Assembly: GCF_947170395.1 (NCBI RefSeq)
Contig: NZ_CAMVTE010000006.1
Span: forward strand, 20,291-84,290
Reading direction: 5' to 3'
Source of the DNA: an uncultured Methanobrevibacter sp.
GTDB taxonomy: Archaea > Methanobacteriota > Methanobacteria > Methanobacteriales > Methanobacteriaceae
Length of the DNA: 64,000 nucleotides
Below are positions 57,385 to 64,000 of this stretch, piece by piece; the first letter of the stretch is position 1; each line of letters begins with the position of its first letter. Under the pieces are notes generated by a model, which did no database searches, was not told the DNA's origin, and saw nothing but the letters and a program-made list of their open reading frames with translations. Made by a program: the position numbers and the translations under genes.

Positions 57385-57963
57385 TTATTGGATACAATCA
57401 GGACAGATTCCCAGATATGGTGCAACCGCTTTTTTAATATCTGAGGATACCTTATTTATACCGTTATTAGCATCTATTATCTCACATGTGAAATTATCTG
57501 CCAATTTCAAATAGTTTTCTTTTACACCGGCCAGGAATTCCTCATCTTCAAAAGTGTCTTTGCCTGAGGTTCTTGCAACTGATGTTTTAACATCCAAATC
57601 CAATAAAATCAATAAATCCGGCCTTTTTGCATACTTATTTAAAACATCAATCCAATCCATGGGACTTTGATAGGCAAGGGAAGAGATAAATGACCTGTCT
57701 GAAATGATTATTTTGGATTCATCTTCCAGCTTATCCATTATCATCATTCTATCGGCGGCAAAAAGAAGCCCAAAAATCTTTTGAAAATTGTCTGATTTGG
57801 CATCTGGATGCTGCAATAATTTTCTGATTAGCTTGCCGACTTCAGAATCTGTCGGTTCGACTAGTGTTTCCACCCGAAATCCATTGGCTTCAAGCCATTC
57901 TTTCAACATTCTAATTTGGGTAGATTTCCCGGCACCATCAATTCCTTCAAAAACAATATACAT
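57385..57963 (-). CDS. tmk: Thymidylate kinase
   Basis: 192 residues. P-loop FEGIDGAGKSTQI near 5-17, DRSFISSLAYQ with the DR(Y/S)-type motif near 90-100, and LID-type region around RTSGKDTFEDEEF. It phosphorylates dTMP to dTDP for DNA synthesis. The length is slightly under the common 200 but complete. Its start at 57963 has no strong ribosome-binding site. Divergent from the U32 gene and convergent with the tyrS run. Confidence 0.94.
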   Translation of the reverse strand: MYIVFEGIDGAGKSTQIRMLKEWLEANGFRVETLVEPTDSEVGKLIRKLLQHPDAKSDNFQKIFGLLFAADRMMIMDKLEDESKIIISDRSFISSLAYQSPMDWIDVLNKYAKRPDLLILLDLDVKTSVARTSGKDTFEDEEFLAGVKENYLKLADNFTCEIIDANNGINKVSSDIKKAVAPYLGICPDCIQ

Positions 57964-58043
57964 AGAATAGAATATGTTTTACCTTAATATATAATTAATT
58001 ACAAAATAATAATGAATAAATCAAATCAAGGTGTATTGAAAAA

Positions 58044-60545
58044 ATGGTTTTAGAAGAATTATTGGCTCCCGCAGGATCCTATGACGTTTTAGTAATAGCT
58101 GTCAATGCTGGAGCGGATGCGGTTTATATAGCTGGTCAGCAATATGGAGCCAGAGCCTATGCTAAAAATTTCACAATCGAAGAAATCGAAAAGGCTGTGA
58201 AATATGCTCATTTGAATGGGGTCAAGATACATGTTACCGTAAACACACTGATAAACAACTTTGAAATAGTCGACGTTTTGAAATATCTGTTTAAATTATA
58301 TCAAATTGGAGTCGATGCAGTTATTGTACAGGATTTCGGATTAATATGGCTTTTGAAAACATTCATTCCGGATTTGGAAGTTCATGCATCAACACAAATG
58401 GGCCTTAACAATTACGCATCATTCCAATGGGCCTCAAAAAACAATATAAAAAGGGTTGTCCTGCCCCGTGAAGTCAGCATCGAAGAAATCAGACAGACAC
58501 ATGACAAACTTAAAAAGGACAATATAAATATGGATATTGAGGTATTCGGGCATGGGGCACTATGTTACTGCGTAAGTGGAAAATGCTACATGTCCTCATA
58601 CAACAGCGGAAGAAGCGGAAACAGAGGGGCCTGTGCGCAGCCATGCAGACGTGAGTACCGTCTTAAATACCGAGGATACAATATAGGAAACGGATATCTC
58701 CTATCAACACATGATCTTGCAACCTACAACAACATACAGGCCATTTCCGATGCAGGAGTCAAATCCCTGAAACTTGAAGGCAGAATGAAGTCCGGAGACT
58801 ACATCGGAACAATCGTCAACAGCTACAGAAACATCATTGACGGCAATCCGGGAGACTATAAAAAAGATCTGCACCTTGTTTTCAACCGCCAATTTACAAA
58901 CGGATATATGATGGGCGACAATCCCGGAGAAGTTATGGGAAGAGGAAGTTCAGGTCATGAAGGACTCTACATTGGAGACATTACCAACATTGAAGATACA
59001 AAAGTTACAATTGAAATAAAAAACAAGGAGATTCCGATTATTTTAGAACCTGGAGATGGAATTGCATTTAAATACAACGGCAAAATCAAGGGAATATATC
59101 TGGAAAACATAATAAAGCAGGATGAAAATGAGATTATAATAGACACCACCCGTCTTGTTAAAGTGGGAACTGAAGTGTTCATAAGCTATTCCAAATCAAC
59201 ACACGATTATCTGAAGCAATTCGAAAAGGAAACCGTTAAAAATAATGTTGGAATCAATCTGTCACTGACATGGGATGAAAATCTGAACCTCTTTACCAAA
59301 GTTGAATATTACCTTGATGATGAGCTAATCAACTTCAGACATAAGACATTGGATAAATTCGAGAAAGCCAAAAACAAACCGATTTCCGAACAAACCCTTG
59401 AAAAACAGCTCAAGAAAACTGGAGGAACACCATTTTATATTGAAAGCATCCGCTTCAACAACATGCCAAAGGATATTTTTATTCCGATTCGTGAAATCAA
59501 CCAAATCAGGCGTGAAATCCTCGATACTGCAACAGAACTTTTGGAAAACCATTACACTCCGACCAAAAAATCTGTAAAAGAGGTGCGCAAGAATTTAACC
59601 AAATTCTTCCAGGATTATGAAAACACACCAAATAAAATCAAAAAGAAAACACCAAAATTATCAGTGTTTATTGACAGTCCTTCCCAAATCAATGCGATTT
59701 CAGGATTTGATTTGAAAAGAATTTATTTTGACAGAAACTGCCATTATAATAATCCTGAAGATTATTTCAAGGACATAAAGGAAACCTTAAAAGAGGCCAG
59801 CCTAATGGCATCCCCAACTGAGCTTGTCTGGGTTTTATCATCCTTCATCTCACAGGAAGATGCCATCAAATGCAACGAAATCGTCAAGGAACTTGAAGAT
59901 GAAGGAATAATCATTTCAGTTATGGGCGATTTTCCGGGAATGGGTGAAATTTTTGACTGTCCTATTTATGGAAACCACAATTTAAATGTATGGAACAGTT
60001 TTGCTGTTCGTGATTTGAATGAAGCTGGATTTAAGTCACTTATATTGTCATCTGAGCTTTCAGGAGAAGAGATTAAAGAACTTATTAGCAAAAATCATGA
60101 CCGCAACATTGACCTGGAGATGATTGTCAATGGAAACCTGGAAGTCATTGTCAGTAAAGATGACTTTACAAACTTAAATGACGGTAAAGACTTTATAATA
60201 TCAAATGATGCGGATTATGCAACTCTTGAAGACAAAAAAAGAAAGAAATTCAAGTATAAAATCTTTTTTGACTATAATAAGCAAAGTCACATCATCAACA
60301 AGGACTGCCTATGTCTGATTGAAGAGATGAATGAAATCAAGGAATTTGGTCTTGATTCGATAATTCTTGACTGCAGATATTCAAATGAAAAATACACAAC
60401 ACAGATACTGTCAATCTACAATGAAAGTCTTAAAAACAAGGATTCAGAAGAGCTGACCAAATACAAATACCAGATTATGGATTTCTCACAGTCATACATC
60501 AACAAAGGAAACTATATTGAAGGCAGACTGCACGAGGCAAAATAA
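58044..60545 (+). CDS. U32 family protein (RlhA-like), copy 1
   Basis: 833 residues. The U32 TIM-barrel-like domain fills the first 250, with LLAPAGSYDVL at the start, HASTQMG near 114-120 and the signature HGALCYCVSGKCYMSS..GRSGNRGACAQPCR, giving Cys174, 181, 197 and 201 as probable 4Fe-4S ligands. An extra Cys176 is present. A DUF3656-like C-terminal region and a further 250-residue extension follow. Known U32 proteins (RlhA, TrhP, UbiU/V) hydroxylate RNA or quinone, so RNA hydroxylation is more likely than proteolysis. AAGGTGTATTG precedes the ATG. Its stop and the start of copy 2 share one base. Confidence 0.9.
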   Translation: MVLEELLAPAGSYDVLVIAVNAGADAVYIAGQQYGARAYAKNFTIEEIEKAVKYAHLNGVKIHVTVNTLINNFEIVDVLKYLFKLYQIGVDAVIVQDFGLIWLLKTFIPDLEVHASTQMGLNNYASFQWASKNNIKRVVLPREVSIEEIRQTHDKLKKDNINMDIEVFGHGALCYCVSGKCYMSSYNSGRSGNRGACAQPCRREYRLKYRGYNIGNGYLLSTHDLATYNNIQAISDAGVKSLKLEGRMKSGDYIGTIVNSYRNIIDGNPGDYKKDLHLVFNRQFTNGYMMGDNPGEVMGRGSSGHEGLYIGDITNIEDTKVTIEIKNKEIPIILEPGDGIAFKYNGKIKGIYLENIIKQDENEIIIDTTRLVKVGTEVFISYSKSTHDYLKQFEKETVKNNVGINLSLTWDENLNLFTKVEYYLDDELINFRHKTLDKFEKAKNKPISEQTLEKQLKKTGGTPFYIESIRFNNMPKDIFIPIREINQIRREILDTATELLENHYTPTKKSVKEVRKNLTKFFQDYENTPNKIKKKTPKLSVFIDSPSQINAISGFDLKRIYFDRNCHYNNPEDYFKDIKETLKEASLMASPTELVWVLSSFISQEDAIKCNEIVKELEDEGIIISVMGDFPGMGEIFDCPIYGNHNLNVWNSFAVRDLNEAGFKSLILSSELSGEEIKELISKNHDRNIDLEMIVNGNLEVIVSKDDFTNLNDGKDFIISNDADYATLEDKKRKKFKYKIFFDYNKQSHIINKDCLCLIEEMNEIKEFGLDSIILDCRYSNEKYTTQILSIYNESLKNKDSEELTKYKYQIMDFSQSYINKGNYIEGRLHEAK

Positions 60546-62965
60546 TGAGGATTCCCGAATTACTTGCACCGGTAGGATCTGCGGACCATTTGAAAGTGGC
60601 AATCAATGCAGGCGCCAGTTCAGTCTATTTGTCCGGAAAAAACTATGGTGCAAGAAAGTTTGCAGAAAACTTCACGTTAGATGAAATTGCACAGGCAGTA
60701 AACACCGCACACATGCACAATGTCAAGGTTTATGTAACCGTCAACACATTAATCAGACAGAGCGAACTTGAAAACGTAATAAACTACCTTTCAAAGCTAT
60801 ATGCAATGGGAGTGGATGCAGTTCTGATTCAGGATCTTGGTTTGGTGGAGCTTATCCGCAAACATCTGCCTGATTTGAAAATTCATGCATCAACACAGAT
60901 GACCTGTGAAAACCAGCTTAAATTAAACTACCTGGAAAGCAAAGGAATCAAAAGGGTCGTTCTCCCACGTGAGATGAGACGTGAAGAAATCAAAAATCTC
61001 AAAACCAATATGGAGCTTGAAATATTTGCTCATGGAGCCTTATGCTATTCATATTCCGGACAGTGCCTGATGAGCAGTTTCAAAGGCGGAAGAAGCGGAA
61101 ACCGAGGAGCATGCGCACAGCCATGCCGTCAGAAATACCAAATCAAAGACATCAAAAAGAAGGATTATTACCTCTCCCCCTGTGATTTAAGCTTATTTGA
61201 TTACTTAAAAGAAATTTCCGAGCTCGACATAAGCTGCATCAAAATTGAAGGGAGGATGCGAAGCAAGGAATATCTGGCAATTGTTGTAAGCAACTATCGC
61301 AAAGCCCTGAACAAACTAAAAAGCGGGAAAAAGATTAGCTCAGAGGAAATCGACCTTGTTTTCAACAGAGGATTTAGCCAAGGACAGTTCAATAACGATT
61401 CAAAAAGAAGCATCCGTGCAGGCCATGTGGGTTTAAAGATAGGTAAAGTCATAGACAGCAGAAAAAATCAGATTGCAATAAGGCTAAACGATCGGATTAA
61501 AACCATACCCGAAAAAGGTGACGGACTGCTGATTTTAAAAAACGATGAGGATTACGGATTTGAAATATCTCAAAATCCTACAATAACAACACTCAATCAC
61601 TTCGAGAAAGGTAAAAACAAACCCATTAAAGATTTGAATCGAAAAAACAGGGTGCTGATTGTTAAAAAGGTATGGCAAAATAAAAAGGCTGATTTTGAAT
61701 TGAATGACTCTGATGTGTATTTGACCAAAAGAAATTCGCTGCACAAAAAAGTCAAAGAGATTGAAACCAAATCCGCAAGCTACATCAAATCCAAACTGAT
61801 TTTGACCTTTTCTGTGAAAAATAAGTTTCCAAATCTCAGGGCAAAACTGACCCTTGCAAACCGCAGAATAATAGAGTGTGAGGTTAAAGGCAGCACCCCC
61901 TTTGAAAAACCTATAAAAAGGAATGTTGACCGGGAAACCATAAAAAAACAACTTTCCAAAGTTGACAACTATCCTTTCCAGATAACACAAATCAACATCA
62001 ACTATGACGGGACATTATTTATTCCAATAAGCAAAATAAACGAACTCAGAAGAAACCTGTTTGAAAAGCTGGAAAAAGAGGTTGCAAACTCATACAAACA
62101 TAAAGCTAGAAAAATCACATTGAAACATAGTGAAAACAAAATAAAAGACAATGAAATCAATATCTCATTTTATACTAATAATCTGAAGCATCTGGAAAAC
62201 ATAAAAGGGGTTAAAAGAGTTTACCTTGAGATCCCCCCGGAAAAGGATTCGCTGGACATTTCCAGAAAGCCGGACTACAACCTGAATTACATGATCAATT
62301 TCATCAAGAGAGCTTATGAGATTTCATACGGCAAAGGTTATGAATTAATCTGGAAATGGCCGGACATTGCTCATGACGATTTTATAAAAGTGCTGAAGAG
62401 AGTGCGTGCAATTTTAGGCAAAATGAATTATCCAGTCTCAATAATGAGCAATAACTTTAATGACGAATACGGACCGTATTCCATGAACATAACAAATACG
62501 GAGTCAATAAACAGTCTTGAAAACTACAAAATTCTCACCATATCTCCGGAACTTAGAAAAAAAGACTATGAGGAAATTATAAATCACTGTGAAAGTCCCG
62601 ATAAAATTGAACTTCTTGTTCAGGGACATGTCGAGGTGATGAAAACAAGATATCCGTTACTTTATGGAAATGAGCTAAAGAAGAATTATAAAAATTGTCT
62701 GATTGACTGGAAAAACAACAGATTTGAGATTCACAGAAGCCTGTCCGAGGAAGAACTGATAATATTTAGCGACAGCGAACTTTCCCTATTGGGTGAAATT
62801 AATCATCTAAAAGAACTTGGATACTGTAATTTTTCAATTGACGGGCGATATAAAGATGATAGCTATCATAAAATGATTGATATTTACAGAAATGCGCTTG
62901 AAGGAAAAATTAACCAAAAAGAGCTTAAAAAAATTAGCTTTAAAAATACGATTGCCAATTATTGA
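60545..62965 (+). CDS. U32 family protein (RlhA-like), copy 2
   Basis: 806 residues, clearly paralogous to the upstream gene over its whole length: LLAPVGSADHL, HASTQMT, and HGALCYSYSGQCLMSS..GRSGNRGACAQPCR with Cys167, 174, 190 and 194. The RGACAQPCR block is as in E. coli RlhA, which hydroxylates 23S rRNA C2501. The C-terminal half keeps the FDKFEKAKNKP/LNHFEKGKNKP element seen in copy 1. TAATG overlap with copy 1 means the two are translated together and may form a heterodimer, like UbiU and UbiV (inference). Confidence 0.9.
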   Translation: MRIPELLAPVGSADHLKVAINAGASSVYLSGKNYGARKFAENFTLDEIAQAVNTAHMHNVKVYVTVNTLIRQSELENVINYLSKLYAMGVDAVLIQDLGLVELIRKHLPDLKIHASTQMTCENQLKLNYLESKGIKRVVLPREMRREEIKNLKTNMELEIFAHGALCYSYSGQCLMSSFKGGRSGNRGACAQPCRQKYQIKDIKKKDYYLSPCDLSLFDYLKEISELDISCIKIEGRMRSKEYLAIVVSNYRKALNKLKSGKKISSEEIDLVFNRGFSQGQFNNDSKRSIRAGHVGLKIGKVIDSRKNQIAIRLNDRIKTIPEKGDGLLILKNDEDYGFEISQNPTITTLNHFEKGKNKPIKDLNRKNRVLIVKKVWQNKKADFELNDSDVYLTKRNSLHKKVKEIETKSASYIKSKLILTFSVKNKFPNLRAKLTLANRRIIECEVKGSTPFEKPIKRNVDRETIKKQLSKVDNYPFQITQININYDGTLFIPISKINELRRNLFEKLEKEVANSYKHKARKITLKHSENKIKDNEINISFYTNNLKHLENIKGVKRVYLEIPPEKDSLDISRKPDYNLNYMINFIKRAYEISYGKGYELIWKWPDIAHDDFIKVLKRVRAILGKMNYPVSIMSNNFNDEYGPYSMNITNTESINSLENYKILTISPELRKKDYEEIINHCESPDKIELLVQGHVEVMKTRYPLLYGNELKKNYKNCLIDWKNNRFEIHRSLSEEELIIFSDSELSLLGEINHLKELGYCNFSIDGRYKDDSYHKMIDIYRNALEGKINQKELKKISFKNTIANY

Positions 62966-63044
62966 TATTACTCTTCAAATGCTCTCGGCAATATGCAATA
63001 TATATTAAGTAACATACTATATTTACAAAAAGGGTTTGGTAAAA

Positions 63045-64000
63045 ATGCAAGGGGAAAAAATAACATTGCAAAATATAAAAGGCATCGGAGATAAAATCTC
63101 TGAAAAAATAATAAACAGTGTTGGAGGAGAAGAAGAACTCCAAAAGATAGTTGATAATGTTGATGTGGAAAAAATAGCAAACATTGAGGGAATAAGCCAA
63201 AGAAAAGCTATCGAAATAATGAACCAATTATTGAACAATCCGGAATATGAATTCATTAAAAGCGACAGAGCCATGGAGATTTATGAAGACATCATAAACA
63301 AGATTCTATCCTATTCAAACACAACATATTCCAAAAACAGAATTTTACTTTTATCCCCTTCAAAAGACATTTCTAAAATCAATTCACAACTTGATTTTGT
63401 AATGAATGCCAAAGAACATGTCTCACAACTTCCAATAATTAAATTGAGAGGATTGATGAAAAATTTAAAGGAAGTTGAAGAAGCTAAACCTGAATATGAC
63501 CCAAGTAAAGCAATACTTGTCGAAAGAGAAGAAGACAATGCATATCTTACCGATTTGGGTCTTAATCAGTATTATCCCATAATTACTGCCAGCGATTCAC
63601 CATTGCTTCAGGAAGAAATGATGAATTACGATTTGGTATTTTATGTTTACTCACAGGGAATCCTTGATTTTGAAGGAATGCCAAATCTTGTAATGATTAA
63701 CATTGAAGAAAATGATTATGAAATCGTTCCCGAAAAGATAATCAACTTTTTCATACAAAACAAGGATTTATTTTCAAGAGTTCATGAAATACAAAAAATC
63801 AGAAATAAGGACAGCGTTCTCGGAGAAATCATACCTATTATCAATGAATTGAATATCATTGATAAAAGGGAAGTGAATATTGAAGAACTTGTAAATTCTC
63901 TAAAAGATGATATGGATGATGAGTTGGAAAAATCTATTAAAAAAGTTGATCTTGAAGGAGATGAAATTCTCAACTTATTAAACAATAACTTCCCTCCAAA
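63045..64000 (+). CDS. MutS-like (archaeal MutS2/MutS5 type) protein with N-terminal HhH, 3' end beyond window
   Basis: 318 codons are visible, with no stop. Two helix-hairpin-helix-like elements open the protein, IKGIGDKISEKI near 11-22 and IEGISQRKAIEI near 46-57, followed by an alpha/beta region and charged helices. The start follows GGTTTGGTAAAA. From memory, Methanobacteriales carry a MutS-related ATPase whose N-terminus has HhH motifs before the lever and ATPase domains; the order here fits that, but the ATPase motifs would lie beyond the edge, so the call is tentative. It starts 79 bp after the U32 pair. Confidence 0.55.
   Translation, partial: MQGEKITLQNIKGIGDKISEKIINSVGGEEELQKIVDNVDVEKIANIEGISQRKAIEIMNQLLNNPEYEFIKSDRAMEIYEDIINKILSYSNTTYSKNRILLLSPSKDISKINSQLDFVMNAKEHVSQLPIIKLRGLMKNLKEVEEAKPEYDPSKAILVEREEDNAYLTDLGLNQYYPIITASDSPLLQEEMMNYDLVFYVYSQGILDFEGMPNLVMINIEENDYEIVPEKIINFFIQNKDLFSRVHEIQKIRNKDSVLGEIIPIINELNIIDKREVNIEELVNSLKDDMDDELEKSIKKVDLEGDEILNLLNNNFPP

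Noticed and set aside
1..64000. tRNA, rRNA or CRISPR arrays
   Set aside because: No GTTCRANNC-type T-arm with matching acceptor stem, no rRNA-like GC-richer block and no regularly spaced direct repeats were noticed. A tRNAscan-SE and CRISPR search would be decisive.

Overview
The window looks like chromosome of a Methanobrevibacter-type methanogen (order Methanobacteriales). The DNA is very AT-rich, and ribosome-binding sites match the archaeal AGGAGGTGAT consensus. It carries archaeal information-processing genes (MCM helicase, aIF2-beta, NMD3, NucS, short TyrRS, an Lhr-type helicase), the archaeal purine enzyme PurP, and the YcaO/TfuA pair that thioamidates methyl-coenzyme M reductase. Giant secreted adhesin-like proteins with papain-like protease domains are typical of gut Methanobrevibacter. 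I saw no rRNA, tRNA, CRISPR array, transposase or integrase.

Layout. 1-1.4 kb: an aldehyde dehydrogenase cut by the left edge, then 0.74 kb without a gene. 2.1-5.0 kb: a small type IV-filament-like module (class III signal peptide protein plus TadC/FlaJ-like membrane protein), a transglutaminase-like enzyme, and a truncated second copy of the TadC-like gene beside a 116-bp palindromic element. 5.2-15.5 kb: two divergent adhesins. One carries two copies of a beta-helix / C1A protease / lectin-like unit, the other carries one. Their C-terminal coding regions form a 245-bp, 99% identical inverted repeat. 15.7-20.6 kb: an AIM24-family protein, an operator-flanked TetR/GNAT/flavoprotein operon, a DUF4013-type membrane protein and an M24 peptidase. 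20.8-24.3 kb: M50-like protease, YcaO, TfuA and LarE-like genes in one tight run, probably an McrA-maturation operon. 24.3-32.3 kb: CBS, Usp, amidohydrolase, zinc-ribbon protein and carAB. 32.5-37.5 kb: SNF2 helicase core, nadC, and rnz-mscS-nadA. 37.5-41 kb: three tandem MetX-like alpha/beta-hydrolase paralogues, two of which have lost catalytic residues. 41-52 kb: nucS, nitrilase, HEAT, SDR, Lhr-type helicase, membrane proteins, purP, YfcE-like phosphodiesterase and rlmE. 52.5-64 kb: mcm, aIF2-beta, nmd3, tyrS, tmk, two U32 proteins and a MutS-like gene cut by the right edge.

Most notable observations: (i) the adhesin inverted repeat, whose recombination would invert 9.2 kb and swap C-termini in frame; (ii) graded loss of the Ser-Asp-His triad across the hydrolase triplet; (iii) three genes whose Shine-Dalgarno sequence sits before an ATT codon, suggesting AUU starts; (iv) an M50-like protease joined to the McrA thioamidation genes; (v) a duplicated, truncated TadC-like gene and a decayed copy of a small membrane-protein gene around the adhesin island. 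Assignments were made by reading motifs and remembered family features, without database searches.
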